Below, piece by piece: positions 1 through 10,683 of a stretch of DNA of 64,000 nucleotides. The stretch is from Sternotherus odoratus (taxonomy: Eukaryota; Chordata; Testudines; Kinosternidae): NCBI GenBank assembly GCA_032164245.1, contig JAVMKO010000020.1, forward strand, positions 12,242,706 through 12,306,705, given 5' to 3'. How positions within the stretch are numbered: position 1 is the first letter of the stretch; every line of letters starts with the position of its first letter. Position numbers and translations under genes: made by a program. The notes below the pieces were generated by a model, which searched no databases, was not told where the DNA came from, and saw nothing but the letters and a program-made list of their open reading frames with translations.

Positions 1-239
1 TTCCCGACCCCATCTATGTTTTATTTTTACATTTTATTTATTTATTTATTATTAGGGATGTTTGCAATGAAATCAGGATCTCTGATGGTGATGAGCTCAG
101 AGGCTTGGCATTTGAGACAATGAAGACCTCTCTCAAGGGATTCATGCAGATATTTTCTTTGTTTTAAATTTGGATGTGATTGGAAGCTTATCAAGTCAAT
201 GGAAGGCTTTCCATTGGCATAATTAATAATAATACCTAG

Positions 240-432
240 CGTTTATAATAGCATTTTTCAGCAGCACTTTTCAAAAGAGGTTAGTATTATTATCCCCATT
301 ATACAGATGGGGAAATGAAGTCCAGAGGTGAAGTGACTTGCCCAAAGTCACACACCAGTAAGTCTAAGATTAGAACCCAGGTCTTCTGAGTCCTAGCCTC
401 GTGTCTATGCATTAAGTCTTCCTGCCTCAGTT
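240..432 (-). mobile_element. tRNA-derived SINE fragment (MIR/CORE-SINE type)
   Basis: Read on the minus strand this matches the body of MIR-like SINEs. It shows the antisense of the conserved stretch around 'cagatggggaaatgaag', then 'gacttgcccaaagtcacac', then 'agaacccaggtcttctgag', which is the box-B end. The match is from memory of the family and not from an alignment. It is diverged and therefore old. No target duplication was found. Confidence 0.7.
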
Positions 433-1970
433 TAGACTCTACTTCTCATGTATGTAGTGCTAGCAAGTAAGGGCTTGGTTTTTTTTCCAGAAGTGCTGTG
501 TACTCACAACTCTAGGTAAGGTCAATCGTATTTGGGTGTGTGTTCAGCAGCTCTTAAAATCCACCTCTGAAATATCAGCAGCTGGAGCAACTGCCATGCC
601 CTAATTGCAATACTCATTTCACCAGGGTATCTGTTGAATGAAGCAATCAGGAAGAGACCAGGCTGATGGAATCCAGCACCAGAAGCGTTAAAGATGCAGT
701 TGTGTGGAGAGCTGGGTTTTATTCCACATTTCTTATTTTAATCCCCACTTTGCTTTTTTTCCCCCAAAACATCTCGCACACTTGCTGCCCTTCATAAATA
801 AAAACAATAATTTCAGCTGCTGACATGCAGCCAGGAATCTAATAATCACAGGGCCAGGAATGCGTGATGGGTCCGCTTTCTCTCTGACCTCGTTTAAGAG
901 CCATTTCCCCTTTTATGTCTCTTCTTTTTGCATTTCAGCTCACAGGTGCAGATTTGCCAAAATGAATGTTAATTGCGGATTTACTGCATCCCAGCTTGTT
1001 GAATTTACTCACAGATCATTTCCTATTCACAGCCCAGCAGCAGGTTCCATTCTCTGTTTCTTTCCTGTTAATCTCTTTAGTATCTGGGTAAGGTAGTCAG
1101 AGCAACACTCTCCAAAAGCAACCATCTTTATACATAAAAAGCCCGTTCTGAATCAGAGCGGGAGAGAACAAATGCATGCAACCAAGCGAGGGATGAGCAT
1201 GTGCAAACTCTCTGGGATGGATCAACATAATTGCAAATCATTAGGAAACCAGGCAGGTAGGAGAAAAGCATCTCTGCAGATCGACCTTTCCATAAGGTTG
1301 TCAGTCTCTTGCTTTGCTTTCTTCACCTGAGGTCTCTCTTGAATACTCATGCTCTATTTAGGCAGCATGATGGCACATTTTTGTTTCATCTGGTTGATTT
1401 CACCACAACTGCACAGTAACTAGTTCCAATTCCCCTTATCCGGCACAGAAAGGGAAGAAGGCAACCTGAAAGCAAATGCAAGCTCGTGTGGCAGAATTTA
1501 AATGCCCAGTGAGCACATGTCTGGGAAAGAAGTAATACTATGTGACGTTAGGCCTATGAGGGGCCTGGGCTTCCGGCCCAAGGTCGTTTAGCTATTTGTT
1601 TCCAATAAGTAATCCAGCCCTGATGTGTGTCCTCTATTTCCTTTTTGTGACTTTTAGAAAAACCTCAGGAGTTTTCTCATTAGCTTGACTCAGCGACACC
1701 GAAGAGGAGTTAGACTGTATGCTGGCTGCAAGGTGAAGCTTATATACATTGTGTCAAACCTTGTAACTTCTCTGGCATCTTCCCTGCATCAAGGAGGGGA
1801 GTAATTATATCAGTTCATCAGTACTACTACCTTTCAAAATGGGAATGTGTCTGTAGGGATCTCTTCCAGTGGCAAATAACTATCAGTCCCTTTGCTAGTG
1901 TTATGGTGAAGGAATAGGACTAAATGCCTGTTCCTAGATCTTCTGTTGGATGTGACAAGGTCTGTGTCTT
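433..1970. other. Stretch with no recognisable gene or repeat
   Basis: I see no repeat family or gene here. A 78-codon open frame at 860-1096 has no recognisable domain and looks like chance. The AT-rich tract near 770-850, with TAAT-type motifs, could be conserved regulatory DNA, but nothing in this single sequence proves it. Confidence 0.5.
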
Positions 1971-1983
1971 CTTATTGAACTCA

Positions 1984-2105
1984 AGAATCAGAGGGGTAGC
2001 CATGTTAGTCTGAATCTGCAAAAGTGACAGAGTCTTGTGGCACCTTATAGACTAACAAAAGTATTGGAGCATAAGCTTTTGTGGGTGCCACAGGACTCTT
2101 TGTCG
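1984..2105 (+). mobile_element. Head-plus-foldback repeat, copy 1
   Basis: The copy begins with the head 'aatcagaggggtagccatg', continues through 'ttagtctg' and the stem sequence 'gtggcacctta(t)agactaac', and ends with 'gccacaggactctttgtcg'. It is bracketed by 13-bp direct repeats with one mismatch: 'cttattgaactca' at 1971-1983 and 'cttcttgaactca' at 2106-2118. The centre of the hairpin is deleted, so only short parts of the second arm remain. The same family recurs at 5.1, 5.5, 19.3, 19.5 and 41.9 kb. I do not have a firm family name. Confidence 0.85.
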
Positions 2106-2118
2106 CTTCTTGAACTCA

Positions 2119-2909
2119 GTGGGAGTTGATGTTATGCATCTTTCTGGAAGTGCTCCAACTGTTGCAGGCTTGGGTCCAAATATTATATATTGCTAAAAAT
2201 CAAAAACCCTAAAAAAATCTAAAAATAGTTAGCTAATAGCAACGGGACTGAACAGATAATAGAACTGCTACAGGAACAAAAATCCAAAGTCAAATGCATG
2301 GGACTCTTTCTGAAAACAACGGCTTATCGCAGGGATGTGTATATTTTATGGGTGACATTTAACCATGGGCAGAGAGCCAGCACAAGTTCTATGCACCTCT
2401 TCCATCTCAATGGAGCCTGATTCTGGGGGTTTAAGTGGCGTATTTTTAATGGGTAGCTCTGATTTAATTAGCATTTGATTGTTTTTGATTTCGAACAGTG
2501 AAAGTTCTTTCCCCTTCATTTTAATCAAACCACCTTGATTGCACCCCCATCAGTGTAATCACAGACATCCTTTGCAATAGGGGAATTAGTCACTATTGCA
2601 AGGTTTGTAATAGAGGAATTAGTCACTAGGGTCACCAAATCCCTGTGAGGCTCTTCGCCGCCTTTGAGAGAAGAGCTGATTCTCGATTCAGATACCTTGT
2701 TGCTTAGATTTCTGCTGGGAATCTGTGAGAACATTTCTAGCAAATAAAGATACAGCAATTCTGTGGGGCCCTGGATGGGTTTCAAATTCAGCTCTCATGT
2801 TTAATCATGTTCAGAGAAGGGGTGGAATGAGCCATTGTTTATTAATATCAATTAAACTAATTAGCTTGCACAGGGGAGAAGGGGATATCCCCAGAATTTC
2901 ATTAATAGT
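2119..2909. other. Unassigned stretch with a small internal duplication
   Basis: There is no gene. Two imperfect copies of a motif containing 'ggaattagtcacta' lie next to each other at about 2573-2630. An AT-rich patch at 2790-2880 has clustered TAAT and ATTA motifs and could bind homeodomain proteins. That is speculative. Confidence 0.45.
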
Positions 2910-2969
2910 CAGCTTTTCCAAAGTGCTCTCAGTGGGCCCTGCTGGGTGCTGAGCACTTTGGAAAAGCTG
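2910..2969. repeat. Short perfect-armed hairpin repeat
   Basis: The arms 'cagcttttccaaagtgctc' and its exact reverse complement face each other across a loop of about 20 bp that contains 'gggccctgctggg'. The arms are 19 bp with no mismatch. Similar motifs ('ttttcaaaagtgctcagc' type) recur in degraded form elsewhere in the window, for example near 41023 and 37750, so this is a dispersed palindromic repeat. Confidence 0.75.
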
Positions 2970-4060
2970 GTCACTATATTTAGGTGCCTAAATGGGAGCT
3001 GAGCTCTTGAAACTCAGGTTTCATATGTAGGTGTTGAGCTCTTTGGAAAATCCGCCTTTTAATTCTAGTTTCACTGAATGTATAGAGCTGGGCGACTCAC
3101 CTGAGAACAAATTCATTTAATCATTTTCTTGATGAATTTTGCAAATATTTCAAAATAAAATATTTGGCAAATATTTGCTTTTATTATTAGCTTGGTTCCC
3201 ATTTCTTCATGAAGAATCAGCACCACAAGATGGATGTCTTATAGCCAGAAGATTAATCTGATTAGGCACAGGCACTGAGGGAGTGGTTTGGACACAGCAG
3301 ACCTTTATAACCTTTTCACAAACACAGCATTTCTGATCAACTTGTCAAAATGTTGCAAAAATTATATTAGCTCCAGATCTTTGTAGTAAAGGTCAGAAAG
3401 GTCCAGTCCCTCCTGCTCTCTTTTCCAGGCTAGAAATGCAGTTTCTATCTAGAGATCATTGGTATGGTTGGGTGGTTTTGGGTTTTTTTTGTTTGGTTTG
3501 GTTGTTTCTCTGTATGTTGATGGAGAAGACTATATAAAACCAGGCATCCAGAAAAAAGCAATACCTGGTTTTATCTTACATATGGGAGCATTTTCTGCCT
3601 TCTGTAACTTCTTCCAAACACTGTTTGTTTTTAACCTCATTTCCCCGCATGTGTCTACCTTCTGTCAGGCTTCAGCCAGAACGCCTGACAGGTAGAGTCA
3701 GGGAACTAATAAAGTTAATATTTCAGCTGTGCTTTTGCCTCAGAATATAATACCATTAAGTTTTGTTCAATATAGGGGGAGTCTTCAATATAAATGGGTT
3801 ATGAAAAGAAATGTGATTAAGTAAGTGGACGGAGAGCTCAATATAAGATTCTCCACATTGGAAATTTCCTCTGGTTAGAAAGATCTAGGGCAGAATTGGA
3901 TCAATAATAAATGGCTGACTACATTTCCCCATCTGTTATGTGAGTTTATTAATAATCTAACTTCCCCACATTGCCCCCCACTGTTGTGGCATAACCAAGG
4001 CCCACTGATATCACCAAGTGCTAAACGAATAGCACAGAGCATAATAAATATTTGCCAAAG
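2970..4060. other. Unassigned AT-rich stretch
   Basis: No coding region or firm repeat is visible. The first 90 bases continue the hairpin-type repeat in diverged form. A small AT-rich inverted motif, 'gcaaatattt' facing 'aaatatttgc', lies near 3141-3178. A 78-codon frame at 3459-3695 has no domain. Confidence 0.45.
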
Positions 4061-4068
4061 CTTTACTC

Positions 4069-4578
4069 CAGGGGTCTCAAACTCAAATGACCACGAGGGC
4101 CGCATGAGGACTAGTGCACTGGCTCGAGGGCCGCACCACTGACACACACACCCTCGCTGCCCCGGCTGTGCCCCCACTCCACCCCTTCCATGAGGACTAG
4201 TGCACTGGCCTGAGGGCCGCACCACTGACACACACCCCGCCCTTGCTGCCCCAGCTCCGCCCCCACTCCACCCCTTCCAAGAGGTCCCACCCCTGCCCCA
4301 CCTCCTCCTCTGAGCACGCAGCTCCCCATTCCCTCCTGGAAAGCACTAGGCACCACCAACAGCTGTTTGGCAAACAAAGCAAGAGCAATCTAGGAAGTCC
4401 AGAGCTAGAAACACACGCGGCCCAGCCAGGCAGCAGAGAAGCCTCCACTTCTGGCCCCTCCATCCTGCAAACTGCTATGGGGGGACCCGGGGGGGGGGAC
4501 GCCAGGAAGCTTGGCGGGCCGCAGGGAAGGGCTTTGCGGGCCGCATTTGGCCCCCGGGCCGCATGTTTGAGACCCCTG
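4069..4578. mobile_element. Non-autonomous hAT element with 8-bp target duplication
   Basis: The terminal inverted repeats start 'caggggtctcaaac' and end 'gtttgagacccctg', a perfect 14-bp pair. The exact 8-bp direct repeat 'ctttactc' flanks them at 4061-4068 and 4579-4586. A CAGGG terminus with an 8-bp TSD is the hAT signature. The interior is GC-rich, with repeated 'gagggccgc' motifs and a tandem duplication of about 86 bp (first unit 4104-4189). There is no transposase coding, so it would need an enzyme supplied in trans. The open frames across it (up to 151 codons) are artefacts of its GC-rich interior. Confidence 0.92.
4104..4280. repeat. 86-bp tandem duplication inside the hAT element
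   Basis: The unit starts 'atgaggactagtgcactgg' at 4104 and again at 4190. Both copies run through 'ccgcaccactgacacaca' to 'cactccaccccttcca'. The copies differ by a few substitutions and indels. It is confined to the interior of the hAT element. Confidence 0.85.
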
Positions 4579-4586
4579 CTTTACTC

Positions 4587-5058
4587 AATACATTCTCATG
4601 GGAGTCAACTGAAAATAAACCTTCTCAAACCACAATGTTCCTCTGGGCTCTATTGCAAGGGTAGGATCAAATCTTTAACCTGTTGTAAATTGGTGTAACT
4701 CCACTGACGTTAAGGGAGTTCTGGTTATTTACCATGGCTGAAGATCTAACCCTAGAATCTTCCATCTGAGAATAACAACAATAAAATAAAGATCTCAAAT
4801 GGCTGAGTGATTTAATAGACTCTAATAACTACAAAATATCTGTCTGATCAGTGATCCGGTGATTAAGGGTGTCTCAAACTTTGTTTAGCAATGACAGTGT
4901 ATCATTCAAATTAACTATTAATGTTTGTGAAGTACTTGGAATACAACATGGCCCAATTCTGCCATCCTTACTCATGCTGACTATATAAGTAGTGTAATTG
5001 ATTCCAGAGTGATTGATCACAGAGGGCTACATCGTGATATCCTTGTTCACACTGAATA
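4587..5058. other. Unassigned stretch with hairpin-repeat remnant
   Basis: No gene is visible. The segment at about 4682-4735 ('ggtgtaactccactgacg') resembles the dispersed hairpins built around 'ccattgacttcaatgg', with one arm decayed. Confidence 0.4.
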
Positions 5059-5072
5059 ATACTTTACATCAA

Positions 5073-5288
5073 AGGTAACAAAGTCCTGTGGCACCTTAAA
5101 GACTAACTATAAAGTTTTGAAGCATAAGCTTTCGTGGGCTAATACCCACTTCGTCTGATGCAAGCAGTGGCCGACGAACTGGGTATTAGCCCACGAAAGC
5201 TTATGCTTCAAAACTTTATAGTTAGTCTTTAAGGTGCCACAGGACTTTGTTACCTCTGCTATTCCAGACTAACACGGCTACCTCTCTG
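5073..5288 (-). mobile_element. Head-plus-foldback repeat, copy 2 (near complete)
   Basis: This is a 216-bp element with an exact 14-bp target duplication, 'atactttacatcaa', at 5059-5072 and 5289-5302. Read on the minus strand it starts with the head 'cagagaggtagccgtgtta', followed by a long hairpin: the arm 'caaagtcctgtggcacctt ... aagcataagctttcgtggg' and its reverse complement, meeting at about 5158-5170. The head occurs only once, so the element is asymmetric and has no equal outer termini like an ordinary MITE. No reading frame is present. Confidence 0.9.
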
Positions 5289-5394
5289 ATACTTTACATC
5301 AAGTCATTCCACTGAAGATGATGTGACTATTTCTGGAGTAAGGTACTATGTGCAGCAAGGTTATCATCATCTGGCCCAGAGTTGCAATATCAAA

Positions 5395-5467
5395 AGTGTC
5401 ATTTTCAAAAGGGACTTAAGCACCCAGGAGTCTTGGCTCCTAAGTTCTTAAATCTCTTTTGAAGTTT
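5395..5467. repeat. Degraded hairpin repeat
   Basis: 'cattttcaaaagggactta' faces 'aaatctcttttgaag' across a core with 'ggagtcttggctcc'. The arms are imperfect. It belongs with the other short palindromic repeats of the window. Confidence 0.5.
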
Positions 5468-5480
5468 CATCAAAATCAAT

Positions 5481-5711
5481 AATCAGAGAGGTAGCCGTGT
5501 TAGTCTGGAATAGCAAAGTAACAAAGAATCCTGTGGCACCTTAAAGACTAACTAAAGTATTGAAGCATAAGCTTTAGTGGGCTAATACCCACTTCATTGG
5601 ATGCAAACAGACGAAGTGGGTATTAGCATCCGACTAAATGGGTATTAGCCCACGAAAGCTTATGCTTCAGTACTTTAGTTAGTCTTTAAGATGCCAAAGG
5701 ACTCTTTGTTA
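5481..5711 (+). mobile_element. Head-plus-foldback repeat, copy 3 (near complete)
   Basis: This is a 231-bp element beginning 'aatcagagaggtagccgtg' and ending 'ggactctttgtta'. It is flanked by 'catcaaaatcaat' at 5468-5480 and 'catcagaatcaat' at 5712-5724, so 12 of 13 bases match. Both hairpin arms are present, with a short repeat of the 'gacgaagtgggtattag' motif near the loop. As in copy 2, the head is on one end only. It lies about 180 bp from copy 2 and in the opposite orientation. Confidence 0.9.
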
Positions 5712-5811
5712 CATCAGAATCAATGTGTTTCCACAAAAAGCTTCAGTTCTGATTAATTGGCATTTTCCAATAATAAAATGTCGAGTTGAAAAATTCCCAG
5801 CCAGCTCTAGT

Positions 5812-5943
5812 CTTGATTCAGGGAAATATCTTTATTCAAGTTTGCACTTACACGTGTGCTTAAATGACATTAAAGTCAATAGGACTCTCAAGCATGTGCT
5901 TAAATATCAAGTCCTTGCTTAAGTGCTTTCCTGAATCAGGTCC
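5812..5943. repeat. 132-bp imperfect palindromic repeat
   Basis: 'cttgattcagggaaa' at the left faces 'gctttcctgaatcagg' at the right. Inner arms contain 'gtgtgcttaaatgacatt' and 'catgtgcttaaatatc', around a centre at 'aaagtcaataggactct'. The same family is seen near 15976-16400 (interrupted) and 17155-17225 (partial). Confidence 0.65.
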
Positions 5944-7090
5944 ACAGTGAGGCTCATTCTTCTCAATTTAGTTTCCAGTTTCACTCTTATCATTTCAGTT
6001 TAGTATCTTGCATTTAATGCACACTCTAATTTCCTTCGTTTTCAAAATAGCAACTGAAGTTCAATTCCCTGCCCTATGCAAAGGGGCCAGGGCGCAATTT
6101 AAGTCTTGCTTATTTCTTCAAAACAGGGCTTAAGACAAGTGGTGCTTCCATCTTGTATTCACCTTCTGCATAGGGATAAATTGTATCCACTAAAATTTTT
6201 GCCAGTGCACATTAATTTCCTTATTCACTTAGGTTCTGTAACTAGCTGGAGTTTTATTTAGTTCAAATGGCTTTTTTTTTAATGTATTTTGTATTTATTT
6301 CGCTAGTGATAGCTTGCACTAAAAGTGTATGCGTGCACACACACACACAAACACACACCCCAGCAGGCCACACACACACACCGGCAGGCAGGACAGATGG
6401 TCCTACAGACAAATTCTTTGCTTAATGTGATTGTGGAGTGGAACTAGTCAGTCCAGAAGCATTCCGCTCTTGCTGGATTGTATTTCTGTCTCTGTCTTTC
6501 ATTCTCCCCTCTCTGTCTCTAGCTTTCTTTTCCCCACTAAGACTCTTTTTGTTGATTTGGCTTTTGGGAATTGCTTTAGCATTTTTCTTGATCTGTTTAG
6601 CACTGCTCTGTGGCAGATATCAGAAAGGAGTCTAAATCAATACGTTTAAAGCTGCAGCACTGATAGGGAAATTAGGGCCCATGGTAGATTGAAAAAAATA
6701 TTGGGAAATAAAAGAAGAATAAAAAAGGAGAAGCTGCTTTCAAATGTTTGTGTTTGTTCCGGTGCTGGCACCTGATTCGTGTTGACAGTACAGAGCTTGG
6801 AGACAGGGGAGGGTGGTAACAGGAGTTAGGCAAGCATTGTACAGACCAGCCATCAGGCATCTGAATGTTGTCAGAAGAGGGTGGTCACCATGGAAGAGCT
6901 CATGACTTAAATCCTCATGCGTATGCTGGGTTACATGTGCAGGTTCATGGCTTTTACAGGCTAGGTAGGAGACGAGAGAGGTTTGCAGAGGCCATTTGCC
7001 TTGTGTGTTCCAACACAAATGTGACTGCTGCCCATGTGGTTTTCTCAATCCAAATTGGTGGGAGAATTGGACCCCAAATTTATCTCATCC
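5944..7090. other. Unassigned stretch; CA-rich microsatellite only
   Basis: No gene or firm repeat is visible except the CA tract at 6333-6384. Overlapping 60-100-codon frames on both strands at 6431-7095 lack any domain and have no supporting context. Confidence 0.45.
6333..6384. repeat. Interrupted (CA)n microsatellite
   Basis: Runs of CA are broken by 'aaacacacaccccagcagg' and end in a second CA run before 'ccggcagg'. Confidence 0.85.
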
Positions 7091-7093
7091 TGT

Positions 7094-7220
7094 AATTAGA
7101 TTGTAAAATCCTTTGGTCAGAGACTTCCCTTTCATTTGTCTGTACAGCACCTAGCACCAGGGGGCCTGATCTATGACTGGGGCCTCTACATGCTACTGCA
7201 ATACAATAACAATAATAATT
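7094..7220 (+). mobile_element. SINE/L2-type 3' tail fragment
   Basis: It reads 'attagattgtaaaatcctt', then 'tctgtacagcacctagcac', then 'ctgatctatgactggggcc', and ends in an A/T-rich 'caataataat' tail. This is the shared 3' tail of the window's tRNA-derived SINEs. The same tail ends the L2-like sequence at 58.4 kb. The SINE head is missing. Confidence 0.7.
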
Positions 7221-7406
7221 CTAGCTTTTGGGTAAAACTTTCAAAAGCATCTAAGGTGTGGATTTTAAATGGTATTTAGGCCTCTAAGGATGTAGACCAG
7301 CACCAAGTGAGATTTTCAAACGCACTTAAGCACCTAATTCCCATTGAAATCATTAAGAGTGAAAAATTAAAAGTCAATAGGACTTGTGTTTGGAAGGGCT
7401 CATTTG

Positions 7407-7474
7407 TTTAAAGGTATTTAGGTGCCTAATTCCCATTGTCTTCAATAGAAGTTAGATGCCTAAATACCTTTAAA
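7407..7474. repeat. Hairpin repeat ('ggtatttaggtgcctaa' family)
   Basis: The left arm is 'tttaaaggtatttaggtgcc' and the right arm is the reverse complement of 'tttaaaggtatttaggcatc'. About 20 of 23 positions pair around an 'attgtcttcaatag' centre. A second, more decayed copy is at 12780-12846. Flanking sequence from 7230 carries related but weaker motifs. Confidence 0.75.
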
Positions 7475-7489
7475 AATCTGGCCCCTACA

Positions 7490-7690
7490 TGCTTAAAGGT
7501 TTGTCTACATAGAGCCATTCAGAAAAATTAATCCAAATTAATTTAATATGTTAATTTGATGGATTAGTTAAACCACATTAAACCCATGTGTGAACACCCT
7601 TATTTGGAGTTAATGTGGCTGTAATTTGGTTTAGCTTAATGAATTTCCAAAATGAATTCAAATAAATGGAATTATGGGCAATTTAATTTA
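7490..7690. mobile_element. Possible MITE remnant
   Basis: The left edge 'ttgtctacatagagcc' resembles the 'ctatgtctacac' ends of other MITEs in the window (10149, 25140 and 30045). The interior is rich in 'taatttaa'-type motifs and ends in an (AATTT)n run. I found no target duplication. The assignment is weak. Confidence 0.35.
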
Positions 7691-7774
7691 ATTTAATTTA
7701 AAACCACACCCACAGATTTAATGAGTTATTGAGGTTCAAAGTTATTGAGGTTCAAAAAGATTCAGTTAATGTTA

Positions 7775-8880
7775 GATTTTTCTTGCCTTTGCACTCCCAA
7801 ATTCTGATTAGGACTGGGAGGATGTGTGCCAAAATACTGCAAGAACAGCTATCCTTGTAATTTTTTTGGCCCATCCAGGCATATTTGAAATAACACAAAA
7901 GAAACAAGGTTTGTGAAAAATTTTAGCCTTGGTTTTCAGATTACTGAGTTATGCATAATTGTTCATGAAATCAGATAAACTTCCCAGCATTCAATTTTAG
8001 TATTAAGCATGCATAATTGTGCATGTCAAGCTGTGTAGTATAACTTGAATACACATTGCACATGCAATTGCAGTCTCCATGTATGCACATGTAGACTATA
8101 ATCTGGCCATCCAGTTTATCATCTGGGTGTGCATTTATCACAAGCGGATATGCACAGCCTGTTACTGACCAGGACATGAGCTGTGCAGTGTTCCATCAAA
8201 CTCCCGTTGAAATTGATAGAATTCTTTCCATTTTCTTAATTTGGAAGTTGGATAAGACCCTTCAATTGTGAGACCTGATGCAATCACAGCTAAAGTGGTA
8301 TGACTCCTGTGCTTCATTTGGAGCATTTGGGTCCTCTTGCAGAACAACTCCTGGTGGACAGCAGTAGGCATGATGTGAAGTTCTAGCTCCTGTCATCTGT
8401 TCTGCTACCTGGGCATGCCTATAGAATATTGCACCATGTTACAATATTAGTATCTTGCTTTCTGAGGGCTATGAAGAGCTCTTGTGGGTGACTACAAGGG
8501 CAGGATTAATTCAACTAATGAATTCAATGAATTAATGAATTCAACTAACTATGATTTTCCCTGAGTTTTAAAGTCCCTGATCTCTCCCTGTAAACCCTTC
8601 AGGGTAAGATAGTCTTTCTCAACGTGCATGTACAGTGGTCAGCAGAACTGGGTCCCTGATCTTCTCTGCGGTCTCTAGTTGTTACCATAATACGGATAAA
8701 TACATAAATAATGCATAGATGGTACATAAGCCTTTGTGTGAGCCACAGAATTGGGGTCAATTTCAGCCATTAAGATCAAAAGGTCAGGAGAGGAGACTCC
8801 TGATGCAGGTGGTGGAATGACCATTTTTGCAGCGATTCAGCAGCAGGCTGGATTAGGTATTAGTGGAAAGATGTGCTAGT
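7775..8880. other. Stretch with nothing assigned
   Basis: I see no repeat family or coding region. Short antisense frames at 7971-8371 lack domains. A small local repetition of 'aattcaactaatgaattc' lies at 8508-8545. Confidence 0.45.
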
Positions 8881-8882
8881 AT

Positions 8883-9004
8883 TAGGGCAACCAGATGTCC
8901 TGATTTTATGGGGACAGTTTTTATTTTTGGGTCTTTTTCTAATATAGGCTTCTATTACCCCCCATCCCATCCTGACTTTTCACGCTTGCTGTCTGGTGAC
9001 CCTC
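8883..9004. mobile_element. MITE of the 'TAGGGTGACCAGA' family, copy A
   Basis: It begins 'tagggcaaccagatgtcc' and ends 'gctgtctggtgaccct', giving imperfect terminal inverted repeats. The interior is 'gattttatggggacag ... gggtctttttc ... ccccccatccc'. The same interior occurs at 21102-21231 (inverted) and 48703-48828. There is no coding capacity. Confidence 0.8.
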
Positions 9005-9890
9005 GCTGTTGTATGTAGTTCCGCAGAACACTGATGGAAGGCAGCAACAGTCTGGACCACCTTGGTTGTATCTCCTGCCCCTGTTGTCTGTGATTTGATG
9101 AACTTGTATCATTAATGCTCTAGTTATAGGCAAGCCTGTCAGATGCTGAAAGGCAAGCTCCTGAAAAAGGGCTCTGTGCTGGCCTAGCCACTAATTCAAT
9201 ACTGAATGTGCTTTCACAGTAAAGAAACCTATTAAATATTTAAACCCTGTCCGTCCCTCAAATGCAGAGCAGCAAAGACGATTTTCCATGGAATTTAACA
9301 TTAAACTCTGGCAATTTGTACAGCTGTGCATATAAATGGTTTGCACATAATCTCCAGAGGCGAAGGTCATTGTGTCTAGTACATTTCAAAACTGTAAGTT
9401 ACATAGCAACATCCTTCCATTTCTGTTTCCATGTTATTTATTGAAAGGGGCTTAACAAAACTTGGGATGAAGCAGCATCAGTTTTTGGGTGGCAGATGAA
9501 TGGAAGTTGATTGTAATTTTCCCCCCTTAATCACTTAATTTTTGTCTTTTCATAGAATGAAAAATATAATAATCCAACAGCAATGGGGAAGAGGTGGTAG
9601 AAAGCTTTTCCAACCACAGAAATCAGAATAGCCAGCCTCCTGCTTTCGCTTACAGCAATTTTGTCCCATAACTGATCTTTAGAGCCCTGCTTCATTACCT
9701 TGTACAAACTTAAACCTGTTTTAGAAAAAAAAGATTCTTATTTGCAATCAGAATTACCCAATTACACATCACTCACAAAAACATGCATATTTAGTTTTGA
9801 CAGATGAAAGCAGATGCTTTGTTTTATCCCCACAGATATATTTATCCAAATAATGAATACTTTTGTCTTTTCAACCAAACATATGTGAAC
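9005..9890. other. Stretch with nothing assigned
   Basis: No repeat or gene was recognised. The short frames on either strand lack domains. Confidence 0.4.
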
Positions 9891-9892
9891 CT

Positions 9893-10149
9893 GAACGACA
9901 AAATGCCTCTCCCCTCCCCACCAAACAACAAAAGTTTGCTGATGAGAAGTGGCAGTGTGAACAGCACTTAGATGGCAGGAGAACTCTCCTGCCAACAAAG
10001 CCACCACTGCTCATTGGGGGTGGAAGGTTTTTTTGGTGGGAGAGCTCTCTCCTGCTGACAAACAGAGGCTACATTGCATGCCTTTTATCAGCATGACTGT
10101 AGCAGCACAGCTGTGTCACTAAAAGGTGTGTAGTGTAGACATAGCCTTA
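9893..10149. mobile_element. hAT-like MITE with 'gtgtagacatagcc' end
   Basis: The right end reads 'gtgtagacatagcctta', an end shared with the elements near 25140 and 30045. The interior contains an inverted pair, 'ggcaggagaactctcctgcc' and 'gggagagctctctcctgc', typical of this family as I know it. The left terminus is decayed and no target duplication could be fixed. Confidence 0.6.
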
Positions 10150-10267
10150 GATCCAGGTTCTCCTATCATTCAGTAGACGTTCACACCTCAGAAATACCAC
10201 TGACTTCAATGGAAATTTTCTGGACCACCATTTCATCGCATACAAGCATCACAGGGAAAGGAGATGC

Positions 10268-10445
10268 CATGTAGTTCAGTGGATAGGGAACTGGAAGGAG
10301 GCTTCAAAGACCACATTTGATTTCTGGATCTGCTATTGACCTGCTCTGTGACAAGAGGCAAATCACTTTCCTACTGCATGCCTCTGGTTCCTCCCCCACC
10401 CATTGTCCATTTAGACTGAAACTCTTGATAGCAGGGAAGGTTGGT
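10268..10445 (+). mobile_element. tRNA-derived SINE with recognisable head
   Basis: A box-A-like stretch, 'tagttcagtggatagg', is followed by a box-B-like 'cacatttgatttctgg'. The conserved body 'tctgctattgacctgctctgtgac' comes next, and the start of the tail is 'agactgaaactcttgatagcagg'. The order head, body, tail is that of a tRNA-derived SINE transcribed by RNA polymerase III. Box B has lost the canonical GGTTCGA, so promoter activity is doubtful. Confidence 0.75.
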
Positions 10446-10683
10446 TTTGGGAAGTGGCTGGGTCATTACACAAATGGAATCTATTTCCCCATGTTAAGTA
10501 TCCTCGCACCTTCTTGTCAGCTGTCTGATATGGGCCATCTTGATTATCACTACAAAAAGTTTTTTTTTCTTCTCCTGATAATAGCTTGATAATAGCTCAT
10601 CTTAATTAAATAGCCTCTTAGAATTGGAATGGCAACTTCCACTTTTTCATGTTCTCTGTATGTATATATATACTCCTACTATA

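Noticed and set aside
860..1096. 78-codon open frame as a small gene
   Set aside because: Length is within chance for a 64-kb window. No domain, promoter or splice context was seen.
5130..5230. Hammerhead-ribozyme-like words (CTGATG and CGAAA) near the foldback loop
   Set aside because: The conserved CUGANGA core is not complete, and the helices needed around it are replaced by the long stem. The words occur because of the arm sequence.
5073..5711. CRISPR-like repeat array
   Set aside because: The repeats are inverted arms of two foldback elements without regular spacers, and the DNA is eukaryotic.
10268..10340. Possible tRNA gene
   Set aside because: Box-A-like and box-B-like text is followed by a SINE body and tail, and a cloverleaf cannot be closed. 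It is a SINE head.
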